A stretch of DNA of 64,000 bases from Exiguobacterium sibiricum 7-3 (GTDB taxonomy: Bacteria; Bacillota; Bacilli; Exiguobacteriales; Exiguobacteriaceae), in contig NZ_KK211190.1 in the NCBI RefSeq assembly GCF_000620865.1, positions 447,971 through 511,970 on the forward strand, read 5' to 3'. A program made the translations under genes and the position numbers. Positions 44,118 through 52,982 of the stretch are shown here, one piece after another. Under the pieces are notes generated by a model that saw only the letters and a program-made list of their open reading frames with translations, was not told the origin of the DNA and did no database searches. How positions within the stretch are numbered: the stretch's first letter is position 1; each line of letters starts with the position of its first letter.

Positions 44118-45165
44118 ACGATTGATTCACGATCCCCGGGAATGGGATGCTCTCATCGTCCGGTATGGACTCGATTGTTATTATGAATACGCTTACTTCG
44201 AACTCGCGGCAGAACCGGAGGCGGTACCGGAGATGTACATTCATCCTTCGGAGTTCGGCATCCTGATTTATCCGTACTTGAAGCGCAAAATAACCGGAAC
44301 ATCTTTTCAAGACCTGACGACTCCGTATGGATATGGCGGACCGGTCTTCGTCGGACGCTGGTCCAGTGATCAAGTCGAGGACATCCGCCGCCACTTTCTC
44401 GATTATTGTCATGCAGAACGGATTGTCAGCGAAACGATTCGGTTTCATCCCCTTCTTGAAAATGATGAGCTTGGACGGATCTGGTGTGAAACGACGAAAG
44501 TTTTGCAACCGACGGTGACGGTCGATTTGACTGATCCGCTTGAGACGATTGAAAGTCGCTTCTCTTCGATGACGCGTCGTAATATCAAAAAAGCGATTCG
44601 GGAAGACGTCACGGTAAGGGTAGCCGGACAAGACGAGTATGACAGTTTCATCCGGCTCTACCGGTTGACGATGGACAAACACCAGGCAGATGCCCGTTAT
44701 TACTTCACCGATCACTACTTTCGCCAGTTTCAGGATGGGCAGCTCCCGGCCGAGTTATTAGTCGCTGAGCGGGACGGGATCATCATCGCCGGCTGTATCG
44801 TCTTGTACGGTCAACAGTTTGCGCACTATCATCTCGGTGCATCTGATCCGGCGGAACTAGGTGCCCGTCCGAATCATCTTCTGTTCGCTGAAATGATTCG
44901 TCGTGCCAAGGCACTCGGAAAAACAGCCCTTCATCTCGGGGGCGGGACGACGCGGAACGAGGACGACAGCCTGCTCGCCTACAAACGTTCCTTCAGCCAT
45001 CGCCAGACATCGTTTACGCTCGGAACATCGGTGCTCCATCCTTTACTGTACCGCCAGTTATCCGAACAGCACCTCGCACACAACGTCCCGTCGTCGCAGG
45101 ACTGGTTTCCGGCATACCGGACACCTGTCCGTCAACTGTCACCAAGGGGGGAGCAGTCATCATGA
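44098..45165 (+). CDS. FemAB/GNAT-like aminoacyl- or acyltransferase
   Basis: A 355-residue protein with the double-GNAT plan of FemX/FemAB and BioF2-like proteins: an N-terminal half with TPYGYGGPVFVG, and a C-terminal half with FSSMTRRNIKKAIRED, ADARYYFTDHYFRQF and YHLGASDPA. Such enzymes transfer an amino acid or acyl group to an amine. ATG 44098 has GGGGGTG upstream; ATG 44083 is an alternative. Position between the sugar transferase and the aminotransferase suggests it modifies the amino sugar (inference). ATGA overlap with the next gene. Confidence 0.8.
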   Translation: MMSLSNERLIHDPREWDALIVRYGLDCYYEYAYFELAAEPEAVPEMYIHPSEFGILIYPYLKRKITGTSFQDLTTPYGYGGPVFVGRWSSDQVEDIRRHFLDYCHAERIVSETIRFHPLLENDELGRIWCETTKVLQPTVTVDLTDPLETIESRFSSMTRRNIKKAIREDVTVRVAGQDEYDSFIRLYRLTMDKHQADARYYFTDHYFRQFQDGQLPAELLVAERDGIIIAGCIVLYGQQFAHYHLGASDPAELGARPNHLLFAEMIRRAKALGKTALHLGGGTTRNEDDSLLAYKRSFSHRQTSFTLGTSVLHPLLYRQLSEQHLAHNVPSSQDWFPAYRTPVRQLSPRGEQSS

Positions 45166-46316
45166 AACACATCCCGTTATCGATCCCGCATCTCAGTGGT
45201 CAGGAAATACGTTATGTTACGGAAGCTTTGGAAACGAACTGGGTCGCGCCGCTCGGACCAAACGTCGAAGCATTCGAGGCGGCAATGAAAGCATATAGCG
45301 GTGCAGCAGCAACACTTGCAACGAGCAGCGGGACCGCAGCCATTCATTTAGCCTTGGCGACGCTCGGCGTCACGGCAGGGGACGATGTCTTTTGCCAGTC
45401 CTTGACTTTTATCGCCTCGACGAACCCGATCCGCTATGTCGGCGCCCGACCGGTCCTGATCGATTCCGAACCTGAGACGTGGAACATGTCACCGGTCGCC
45501 TTGCGCCGGGCGATGATTCAAGCTGCGACACGGGGACGATTGCCGAAAGCCGTCATCGTCGTCCATCTGTACGGGGTCGTCGCGAAAATCGAGGAAATCG
45601 CCGCCATCTGTGAGGAGTATGATGTGCCGTTGATCGAGGATGCGGCAGAATCGCTCGGATCAACCGTCAACGCTCGGATGACAGGCACGTTCGGTACGTT
45701 TGGCATCTATTCGTTTAACGGCAACAAAATCATCACGACGTCGGGTGGCGGCATGTTGGTCTCGAATGACATCAGCTTGATTGAACGGGCCTTTTACCTT
45801 GCGACACAAGCGCGTCAGCCCGTCTTACATTATGAGCATACGGAAGTCGGCTTTAATTACCGGATGAGTAATGTCTCCGCCGGCATCGGGCGCGGACAGC
45901 TGGAAGTCATCGAAGACCGGGTCGAGGCACGGCGGACAATCTTTAATCGATACGTCCGGGCATTCGAGACGGTCGATGCTTCGCATTATCAACAGGAAAT
46001 CGAAGGAAGCCGCGCAAACCGCTGGCTGACGGCACTGACGTTACCGGGTGGCATGGAACAACGGGACATGTTGATTCAACAGTTGCAGCAAAAAAACATC
46101 GAGGCGCGTCCGGCCTGGAAACCGATGCATCTGCAACCCGTCTACCGGGATGTACCTTATGTCACGGCGAATGAAGAAGATGTCAGCCGTCGTCTGTTCG
46201 AGGAAGGGATTTGTTTACCGTCCGCTTCGCAAATGAGCTTTACGGATCAGGCACTCGTCATTCGTTTTGTTCGCCAAGGACTCGTTGAAGATGTTCGACG
46301 AAATGTTCAGTTATGA
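45162..46316 (+). CDS. DegT/DnrJ/EryC1/StrS sugar aminotransferase (EpsN/PglE type)
   Basis: A 384-residue PLP enzyme. The phosphate-cup stretch is TSSGTAAIHLAL, the cofactor Asp is in LIEDAAESLGS, and the Schiff-base lysine is in YSFNGNKIITTSGGGM. It converts the 4-keto sugar made by the dehydratase at 34208 into a 4-amino-4,6-dideoxy-HexNAc. It begins inside the stop of the previous gene (ATGA). Followed by the second HNH-repeat protein. Confidence 0.93.
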   Translation: MKHIPLSIPHLSGQEIRYVTEALETNWVAPLGPNVEAFEAAMKAYSGAAATLATSSGTAAIHLALATLGVTAGDDVFCQSLTFIASTNPIRYVGARPVLIDSEPETWNMSPVALRRAMIQAATRGRLPKAVIVVHLYGVVAKIEEIAAICEEYDVPLIEDAAESLGSTVNARMTGTFGTFGIYSFNGNKIITTSGGGMLVSNDISLIERAFYLATQARQPVLHYEHTEVGFNYRMSNVSAGIGRGQLEVIEDRVEARRTIFNRYVRAFETVDASHYQQEIEGSRANRWLTALTLPGGMEQRDMLIQQLQQKNIEARPAWKPMHLQPVYRDVPYVTANEEDVSRRLFEEGICLPSASQMSFTDQALVIRFVRQGLVEDVRRNVQL

Positions 46317-46339
46317 ATGTGTGGGAGGGAGACATCGTG

Positions 46340-47080
46340 ATGAGCGATTTGGAGGAAGCGATTGAAGCACTCCGTCTCGCTGCGAACGGGAAAAATGAAC
46401 TGACGGCAAATACCTACTTTCGCTGGCAACTGAATACCCAGTATCCAAGCGTCGCGGAAATCCTGATTTTATTCGGATCATGGCAAATCGCTCTCGAACG
46501 GGCCGGTATCGGTCATGTCCGGGTAGCCTTCACCAAGTCGGATATCATCGAGGCCTTACGAGCTGCGAAGGAGGAACTGGAACCCTTCACGAGTGCGACG
46601 TATCGTGAATGGGCTCAGCAACATCAGGCGCCGAGCTTGACCGATATCGTCCATCAATTCAACTCGTGGCAGCAGGCATTATCGGAAGCGGAAATCTTAA
46701 AAGAACGGGTGCAGGAGATGGAGCGCCGGATTATCGAATCGTTACTTGAAGCACAAGAGACGTTATCCGTCTTGACGAGCCAGACCTACACGAAATGGGC
46801 AGTCGGAAAAAACCGGCCGACGGTGGCCACGATTGCAAGACGGTACGGATCGTGGAGCAATGCCCTGGAAATCATCGGGATTGAACAACCGCGTAAACGT
46901 TGGACGGAAGAGGAAGTGTTACGTATTTTACGGGAAGCGGCAGCTGAAATGGATGGCTTGACGATTGCACATTATCAACGATTCAGTGCAGGACGGGATA
47001 CGCCGAGTATTGGTGTCATTACTGCCTTATTCGGCAGTTGGAGCAATGCGGTGATGATTGTCTCCGACCAGCAATCGTAA
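46340..47080 (+). CDS. Protein of four tandem HNH-associated repeats (right copy)
   Basis: A 246-residue protein with four repeats in the same order as the left copy: EILILFGSWQIAL, LTDIVHQFNSWQQAL, PTVATIARRYGSWSNAL and VITALFGSWSNAV. Repeat 3 is the most conserved between the two proteins. No nuclease motif. ATG 46340 has GGGAGGGAG 8 nt upstream. It lies in the operon (23 nt after the aminotransferase). Expected to bind DNA (family-level knowledge); a role in controlling the locus is inferred. Confidence 0.82.
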   Translation: MSDLEEAIEALRLAANGKNELTANTYFRWQLNTQYPSVAEILILFGSWQIALERAGIGHVRVAFTKSDIIEALRAAKEELEPFTSATYREWAQQHQAPSLTDIVHQFNSWQQALSEAEILKERVQEMERRIIESLLEAQETLSVLTSQTYTKWAVGKNRPTVATIARRYGSWSNALEIIGIEQPRKRWTEEEVLRILREAAAEMDGLTIAHYQRFSAGRDTPSIGVITALFGSWSNAVMIVSDQQS

Positions 47081-47111
47081 ATCGACTTGATCCGAAGGAG
47101 AAGGGGAAATC

Positions 47112-48038
47112 ATGATGAAAAAATGGACGTGGCTGATCGTAACAATGGTTGGTATCGGGTTGCTCGTTTTTTTCGGATCAGGTGGGTACATCCAGCAGGC
47201 AGATCATCAGACGAGTAAGCAGGCGGAAGTTCCGGATCAGACACATGTCGAGGCGACGACGCCGTCTCAACCGGAAAAAGCCTCGAAGAGCAAACCGGCT
47301 AATCAACAAAAGGCGTTGTCGTTCTTATTGCTTGGGGTCGATCAACGTGGGAGTGAGGCCGGACGGAGTGATACGATCATCGTCGTGACGGTCAATCCGA
47401 CAACCGGCGAAAGCAAGATGCTCAGCATCCCGCGGGATTTAAAGACGGAAATCATCGGCGTCGGTTCCAACGATAAAATCAATCATGCCTATGCCTTCGG
47501 AGGTCCGGAAATGGCACGGGATACGGTCGAGCATCTACTCGATCTGCGAATCGATTACTTTGCTGAAATCAATCTCAAAGGGTTCACCGATCTAGTCGAT
47601 GCCGTTGACGGAGTGACGGTTGAAAATGATATTAATTTTTCCTACTATGAGATGCAGTTCCCGAAAGGTCCAGTTTCACTGAACGGGAAGGAAGCTCTCG
47701 CCTATGCCCGGATGCGTCACGATGATCCGCGGGGTGACTTTGGACGGCAGATTCGGCAACGGCAAGTCGTTCAGGCCGTCGCGGATAAACTGACGGCTGA
47801 TTTTTCCTTGACGCGTTTTAATGATGTCTTGACGGCACTCGGTAAAAATGTCAAAACGGATATTCCGTTCCCTGTCGTCCGGAAGCTTGCGACCGATTAC
47901 CGGGACAGTCTGAAACAGGTCGAGACGTTGTCGCTTGAAGGAAGCGGCGGCATCGAATCGGATCACATCTATTACTGGCATCCGACAGCCGCTTCTCTGA
48001 AACAGGTCCAGACTGAGTTACAAAAGGAACTGAAGTGA
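47112..48038 (+). CDS. LytR-CpsA-Psr (LCP) cell-wall polymer ligase
   Basis: A 308-residue protein. One N-terminal membrane helix is followed by a Ser/Lys/Glu-rich linker and the LCP domain: LLLGVDQRGSEAGRSDTIIV, SIPRDLKTEI, KINHAYAFGG and YARMRHDDPRGDFGRQIRQ. The conserved Arg and Asp of the active site are present. LCP enzymes move polymers from undecaprenyl carriers to peptidoglycan, so the locus product is probably wall-linked. Last gene of the operon, directly before repeat copy 2. Confidence 0.93.
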   Translation: MMKKWTWLIVTMVGIGLLVFFGSGGYIQQADHQTSKQAEVPDQTHVEATTPSQPEKASKSKPANQQKALSFLLLGVDQRGSEAGRSDTIIVVTVNPTTGESKMLSIPRDLKTEIIGVGSNDKINHAYAFGGPEMARDTVEHLLDLRIDYFAEINLKGFTDLVDAVDGVTVENDINFSYYEMQFPKGPVSLNGKEALAYARMRHDDPRGDFGRQIRQRQVVQAVADKLTADFSLTRFNDVLTALGKNVKTDIPFPVVRKLATDYRDSLKQVETLSLEGSGGIESDHIYYWHPTAASLKQVQTELQKELK

Positions 48039-48058
48039 TATTTTAGCTACTGAAAAGA

Positions 48059-48267
48059 AGCTGACTCAAAAAGGAATCACTCTTTCTTTCACGCACTTTC
48101 CTCAGGCGAGACACAAGCCAGTTTTCCTGCCTCATTCAGGCAGGAAAGCGGGTCTTGTTTGTCTCTGGCAGCGCAAAAATGCGCTTTTTCCTGTAGGAGT
48201 TGCGTGTAGCGAGTGATTCTTTTTTTACGAGATAAGGGCGGCAGATTAAAATCCGCCGCCCTTTTTT
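48059..48267 (+). repeat. Structured dispersed repeat, copy 2
   Basis: About 209 nt matching 30867-31077 in order and orientation: GCTGACTCAAAAA start, shared CTGCCTCATTCAGGCAG core, GCGCAAAAATGCGC, TCCTGTAGGAGTTGCGTGTA, then TACGAGATAAGGG. The terminal hairpin reads GGGCGGC / GCCGCCC here against GGGTGGC / GCCACCC in copy 1, a paired change. The final T run may also stop the operon. Confidence 0.85.
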
Positions 48268-48309
48268 CATATTCATGCCCGACGTTGAAGCCAGGATGGA
48301 TTGTTATCT

Positions 48310-48921
48310 TTAGTTTTTCGAACGGACAATCGTGCGGATGGGCAGGAACTTAACAGCCGCATAGATGAAATACAAGACCGTCATGATGGCGGCTGCACTC
48401 CAGATAAGCTGGTAGTTGGCACCGGTCGTCCCGAACCGGAGTCCGACGAGGGCCGGAACAATCAACGTCAGCCAACTGAGCACGATGGCGACACGTGCCG
48501 TCAAAGCATCAAGACTTATATTTAATCCCATCCCGAGGAAAAACAATCCCCAAAGGATGACCCAGAATAACCAGGTCGCACCACCGATGATATCACCGGT
48601 GCTGAAGTTGACTCCCGCATAAAACAGCGCGGAGATGGCGACGAACAGGGAGAACCAACCGACGCCGCTACCATCAAGACCGAATAAAAAGGTGATGCCG
48701 ACATACAGGTACGTAAACGCAAATAAATAGATGCTCGCATAGCCGAACGTCAATGCCGGATCTCCGGCTGCCCCGATGACGAGCCAAGTCGCGATGAACG
48801 TCTGAAGTAACCCGGTTAACAGACTGAAGACACCCGCACTCTTCAAGTCGACTTTACCAAACAGCGACAGACTATTTAAAAAGAGGGCGACGCCTCCGAA
48901 TAACAAACTTACATTTCCCAC
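48310..48921 (-). CDS. AmiS/UreI-family membrane channel
   Basis: A 203-residue protein with six to seven helices and the family pattern LLFGGVALFLNSLSLFGKVD, FTYLYVGITFLFGLDGSGVGWF and YAGVNF. Family members conduct urea or short-chain amides. The GTG start at 48921 is set by GGAGGA 7 nt upstream. No urease, amidase or nickel genes are near it in this window, so the substrate is open. Confidence 0.87.
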   Translation of the reverse strand: MGNVSLLFGGVALFLNSLSLFGKVDLKSAGVFSLLTGLLQTFIATWLVIGAAGDPALTFGYASIYLFAFTYLYVGITFLFGLDGSGVGWFSLFVAISALFYAGVNFSTGDIIGGATWLFWVILWGLFFLGMGLNISLDALTARVAIVLSWLTLIVPALVGLRFGTTGANYQLIWSAAAIMTVLYFIYAAVKFLPIRTIVRSKN

Positions 48922-49020
48922 GTGAATTCCTCCATTAAGACGTCAGACGTCTGATTGTTATATCCACCATATGATGAATTCGCTTCCATTGCAAGTGAAA
49001 TTTTTAAGGTGAAATCAACA

Positions 49021-49070
49021 AAAAAAGACTCTTGATTCCACTTTCCGAAGAAAGCGAATCCGAGAGTCTG
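49021..49070 (-). terminator. Terminator of the carboxypeptidase gene
   Basis: AGACTCT / AGAGTCT outer stem plus an inner GATTC / GAATC pairing, with a T run on the minus strand. It lies just after the stop at 49074. Confidence 0.75.
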
Positions 49071-49073
49071 TTC

Positions 49074-50327
49074 TTAACGATTGAGGACGGAGCGTAACGT
49101 CGTTTCCGTTTGTGGAAGGGTCCCTTTTAACGTGACCAGACCGTAACGTGTTGAACCTTTTTTGATGAAGAAGACCCGTGTATAAGCAGATTCCGGAGTG
49201 TAACCGGTTTTGCTTGCATAGACACGTGTGTCGCCCGGAAGTGATGTATTCGTGTGATACCACGTCAACGTCCGCGCATAAGGTCCTTTGACGGCCGTCT
49301 GATAGGACTTGCGTCCACTGACTGTCATCAAATAACTGTACTTGGCGTATGTGTTAGCAAGCTTCTGCATATCCGCCGCGGTCGTATAGTGGCTTGGGTG
49401 ATAGAAGCCGTGCGGATTCATGAAATGACTGGACGACATGCCGATGCGGCTCGCACGGCTGTTCATGAGGGAGACGAAATTTCCTTCCGAGCCGGCTGTC
49501 CGGACTGCGATTGCTTTCGCGGCATCATTGCCGGAGCGGATCAACATACCGTTTAACAGTTGGCGCATCGTGACTTTATCACCTGAACGGAAACCGGCGG
49601 TGCTGCTGCCGGAAGGGACAGATAACATCGAATATGTCAGTGTAAACGTCTGATCGAGTGTTCCTTTTTGTGCAGCAGCGTCGTAGGCGACGACTGCCGT
49701 CAATAACTTCGTCGTACTGGCCGGATAACGGCGGGCAAAACTTTCTTTCGTCAGTTCATAACCGGATGAACCGAGTTTGAAGTAACGCATCGAGGCGACC
49801 GGATAACTGCCGCCCGTTGGAGCCGGGGAACTCGTCGTCAGTTTTTTGGCGACTTGATTCGAGACATAATAGTAGTTCGTTTTCCCTTTGACCTTGTACC
49901 AGCCATTCGAATAGGAAACAGCGTTGAACTTTGATTTGTATGTAGCATGCCGTTTGATATTTTTAGAGGAGGCTGTACTTGGTGACGTGCGGACGTTTGC
50001 GCCTGCCGTCGAGTAAACGATGATCTTATATGTCTTGACGGAACTTGACCCGACTTTTTTCGCGACCTGATTCGACAGATAACGGTAGGCGCCTCCATCT
50101 TTAATTTTGTACCAACCGTTCGAATAAGACACAGCGGTAAACGTAGCTTTATACGGGGCACGACGGGTAATGGTTGCAGATGAGCTCGTACTTGGCTTCG
50201 ACCGGATGTTCGCCCCAATCGTCGACGTGACGATGACTTGGTAGCTCGCTGCTTGAGCAGGTAAGGCCGGGAGACATAAGGTAAGAAGCAGGACGAGTGT
50301 CAAACCAATCCTGAATAATGATTTCAT
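49074..50327 (-). CDS. Secreted D-alanyl-D-alanine carboxypeptidase (S11) with two SH3b domains
   Basis: A 417-residue protein. Signal peptide MKSLFRIGLTLVLLLTLCLP ending PAQA-AS, two SH3b repeats (each with ANIRSKPS or ANVRTSPS and YSNGWYK, about 30-165), then the S11 penicillin-binding domain with STTK, SGND and KTG motifs in order. It trims peptidoglycan stem peptides, with the SH3b units binding the wall. The ATG at 50327 gives the cleanest signal peptide; an ATG at 50339 is only 2 nt from AAAGGAGGG. Confidence 0.9.
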   Translation of the reverse strand: MKSLFRIGLTLVLLLTLCLPALPAQAASYQVIVTSTIGANIRSKPSTSSSATITRRAPYKATFTAVSYSNGWYKIKDGGAYRYLSNQVAKKVGSSSVKTYKIIVYSTAGANVRTSPSTASSKNIKRHATYKSKFNAVSYSNGWYKVKGKTNYYYVSNQVAKKLTTSSPAPTGGSYPVASMRYFKLGSSGYELTKESFARRYPASTTKLLTAVVAYDAAAQKGTLDQTFTLTYSMLSVPSGSSTAGFRSGDKVTMRQLLNGMLIRSGNDAAKAIAVRTAGSEGNFVSLMNSRASRIGMSSSHFMNPHGFYHPSHYTTAADMQKLANTYAKYSYLMTVSGRKSYQTAVKGPYARTLTWYHTNTSLPGDTRVYASKTGYTPESAYTRVFFIKKGSTRYGLVTLKGTLPQTETTLRSVLNR

Positions 50328-50486
50328 AAAAAAACTCATTCCCTCCTTTTGCAAAATATGTTCTTATCATAAAACAAAAAAAGGAAATTATCTTCTTTTT
50401 CAAAAAAATACTTTCACTACACGAACGGCATGAAACCGGCTAACATAGGGAATGAGAGCAAAAGACGTGTTCAAGGAGGAAATCAG

Positions 50487-51395
50487 ATGAAGATTGCAAT
50501 AATTGGTTTAGGGGATATCGCCCAAAAGGCGTATTTACCAGTCTATGCGGAGCGGACAGACTTAGAAGTCTATCTCGTTTCGACGGATCAAGAAAAAGCA
50601 GAACGCTTGCGGAATGCCTATCGCTTTGCTGGAACATTATCTTCACTGGAAGACGTGATTAAAGAGGGGATTCAAGTCGCGATGATCCATTCGGCGACGA
50701 AAGTCCATGCTGAACAAGCGAAACAGCTTCTTGCAGCCGGCGTCCATCTCTACATTGATAAACCGGTCTCGCTCGAAGTCGAGGAAGTTCGGGCCTTAAC
50801 AGAACAGGCGGAAGAACAAGGTCTGCATTTCATCACGGGCTTCAATCGCCGTTTCGCGTCAGCACATCGGACTTTACTTGAAGTCGAAGAACCGAACCTG
50901 ATCGTCATGCAAAAAAACCGGACGTCCTTTATCGAAGATGCGAAGACCTTCATCTTTGATGATTTCGTCCACGTCGCGGATACCCTTCGTTTCCTGACGG
51001 GGCGAGGCGAAATCGAACAGTTGCAGGTCCGCGGCAAAAAAGTCGACGGATTGTTGCATCACGTGACGATTCAATTCGAATCGAACGGCATCACTGCGAT
51101 CGGCATCATGAACCGAAACAACGGCGTGACGGAAGAACGCGTCGAAGTGATGGGTCCGAACGAAAAACGGATTGCGACAGATGTGACGTCGGTGGAACGA
51201 CTGACAAAAGCCGGCACATTACGTCTTCCGCTCGATAACTGGGAGCCGACACTAAAACGCCGCGGATTCGTCGAGATGGTCGATGCTTTCATCGAGACTG
51301 TCCATGGAAATCCTTCGGCGTCCGTCACGGGGAAAGACAGCCTGGCGACGCATGAGTTGTGCGCAGAAATCGTTAAACGATTAGACACGTTGTAA
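50487..51395 (+). CDS. Gfo/Idh/MocA-family oxidoreductase
   Basis: A 302-residue protein. NAD(P)-binding GLGDIAQKAYLPVYAER at the N-terminus, the conserved catalytic Lys in YIDKPVSLEVEEV, and the following FITGFNRRFA; the C-terminal alpha/beta domain is typical. The MviM-like branch acts on sugars or inositols. AAGGAGG precedes ATG 50487. Substrate not predictable. Ends at a bidirectional terminator. Confidence 0.9.
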   Translation: MKIAIIGLGDIAQKAYLPVYAERTDLEVYLVSTDQEKAERLRNAYRFAGTLSSLEDVIKEGIQVAMIHSATKVHAEQAKQLLAAGVHLYIDKPVSLEVEEVRALTEQAEEQGLHFITGFNRRFASAHRTLLEVEEPNLIVMQKNRTSFIEDAKTFIFDDFVHVADTLRFLTGRGEIEQLQVRGKKVDGLLHHVTIQFESNGITAIGIMNRNNGVTEERVEVMGPNEKRIATDVTSVERLTKAGTLRLPLDNWEPTLKRRGFVEMVDAFIETVHGNPSASVTGKDSLATHELCAEIVKRLDTL

Positions 51396-51411
51396 ATCTT
51401 TGATACATCCA

Positions 51412-51461
51412 AAAAAACGACCGTTTTCTCTTCAATGATTGAGAGGGAACGGTCGTTTTTT
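51412..51461. terminator. Bidirectional terminator
   Basis: A long stem (AAAAAACGACCGTT... 51412-51430 with 51441-51460) and T runs on both strands, between convergent genes. Confidence 0.87.
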
Positions 51462-51467
51462 CGGACA

Positions 51468-52097
51468 TTAATCAGCTTTTTTTAATTGATAGATTCGTTT
51501 GCCACCCGGACCTTCGAAGGTTAAGGTCAGACCCGCACGGCTGAAAACATAACTGACGAGCCCTTCGGAGAAAGAGAGGCGGGCCGATAAATCCGGTTCG
51601 AAGCGGACGGTCTCCGTATCACTCCGGAGCGCATCGGTCGTTCCGAACTGCTGATACTGAACCGTCGCCATCAACGTCTGCGGTTTACCGAATGACACCT
51701 TGAGTTGACCTGTGGCCGGGAAGGGTTTTTCCTCCTGACCATCATCGAGAATACTGCGCTCGATTTGGTAAGTACCCGTTGCTTGTGTTAAGCGGTCCAT
51801 CATCGCTTCGGCACTGAGCTGAATCGACTTGGCACGCAAGCGAACCGGATTATCTTGTGTCAATGGTAACTGTTCAATCATTCGGGCAGTAATAATGGTG
51901 TCATCAAAACGATAACTCGCAAATTGTGTTTCCAGGCGAACCATCAACCGAGCTGCATCATCCATCGGGTCCTGACGGATTGATTGGTCGACGGCTTTCG
52001 TGTATTGTCCCAAATCCAGTTCGTCCTGGATACGTGACGGTTCCTGGGCACATCCCATCAGCAGACTACATAAAAGAAGCAGGGAAACCATTCTCAT
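51468..52097 (-). CDS. Lipoprotein (second zinc-ribbon/lipoprotein pair)
   Basis: A 209-residue protein with lipobox LLMGC at residues 12-16. A helical region (about 20-95) is followed by a beta-rich C-terminal half beginning GTYQIERSILDDG and ending LTFEGPGGKRIYQL. Same order of parts as the lipoprotein at 4894, where the beta half begins GTYTYTTSDQG. ATG 52097 overlaps the preceding stop by 4 nt. Extracytoplasmic; function unknown. Confidence 0.83.
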   Translation of the reverse strand: MRMVSLLLLCSLLMGCAQEPSRIQDELDLGQYTKAVDQSIRQDPMDDAARLMVRLETQFASYRFDDTIITARMIEQLPLTQDNPVRLRAKSIQLSAEAMMDRLTQATGTYQIERSILDDGQEEKPFPATGQLKVSFGKPQTLMATVQYQQFGTTDALRSDTETVRFEPDLSARLSFSEGLVSYVFSRAGLTLTFEGPGGKRIYQLKKAD

Positions 52098-52783
52098 GCG
52101 TGCACCTCCGTCCGGATGATGTGCGTGATTTGCAGGTGATCCGTATGTAACCGAACGTTGTAGCGGACATCATACGTGACGAGCTGTTGATCGGCAGGGA
52201 GCTGATAGGTTTCGACCGTCCTCACCTGATAGGAATCTCCTTTTGAGACGAACCGCTTAAAATCAACCGTTTGGAGACGCGGCGGAATCGGACTGTCGGA
52301 AGCCGCATGAATCGTCCCTAACGCATCGACTTCTGATTGGAAGGCATCTAAGGTCGCAAACTGGATGGCAGAGAAAGTTTCCAGTGTATCTGTCGCTTTT
52401 GAATAATTAGCCGTTTCCGGAACCGTTTGTGTATATTGACGGACAAACTTCAAGATATCGTAAGAGGCCGGAGGGTTTTCCGACGAATAGGTTTGATTAT
52501 AGGCGGATGTTTCATCGGACCAATCCGACAGGGGTAAGGCCTGGACCGGCGCAACCAGTGTCGTATGGGTCGAGTCGGTTTGTGTCAAGGCATACCACGT
52601 TCCGATGGCTCCAATGGTAATCACGAAAACGATAATGAAAGATAAGACATAACGGCTCGAATTTACGGGTTTGACAGGTAGTTCCTCATCGAATTGCCGT
52701 TTTTTGAGGACAGGATGTTTGCAGTAGGAACATGCTGTCGCTTCAGTTTCTAATGGTGTTCCGCAAAGTGAACAACGTTCCAT
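52094..52783 (-). CDS. Zinc-ribbon single-pass membrane protein (second pair)
   Basis: A 229-residue protein. Cys4, Cys7, Cys18 and Cys21 form the ribbon, the same positions as in the protein at 5574. One helix at about 45-65, then an outer domain of ~160 residues. AGGAGGG precedes the ATG. It forms a two-gene unit with the overlapping lipoprotein gene. The outer domain has a stretch YDILKFVRQYTQTVPE equivalent to YRFLSTYAQCLPS in the first pair. Function unknown. Confidence 0.83.
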   Translation of the reverse strand: MERCSLCGTPLETEATACSYCKHPVLKKRQFDEELPVKPVNSSRYVLSFIIVFVITIGAIGTWYALTQTDSTHTTLVAPVQALPLSDWSDETSAYNQTYSSENPPASYDILKFVRQYTQTVPETANYSKATDTLETFSAIQFATLDAFQSEVDALGTIHAASDSPIPPRLQTVDFKRFVSKGDSYQVRTVETYQLPADQQLVTYDVRYNVRLHTDHLQITHIIRTEVHA

Positions 52784-52921
52784 GAATCATCCCTCCTGAG
52801 TAAAATGACATACTATTTTTTGTGGCAGATAATATTTTTGAAATTCTAATTTAGAATAACATTAATTGGAAATCAAATCAAAACGTGATTGGCTGGATCC
52901 AGTGGTTGTTCGGCTGAACAG

Positions 52922-52957
52922 AAAAAAAGATCCTCTCCACGGGTGTGGAAAGAATCC
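52922..52957 (-). terminator. Terminator of the glycerophosphotransferase gene
   Basis: A stem GATCCTCTCCAC / GTGGAAAGAATC (52929-52956, with mismatches) followed on the minus strand by seven T. Confidence 0.75.
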
Positions 52958-52982
52958 TTGTTCATGTGAAATAAACACGTTT

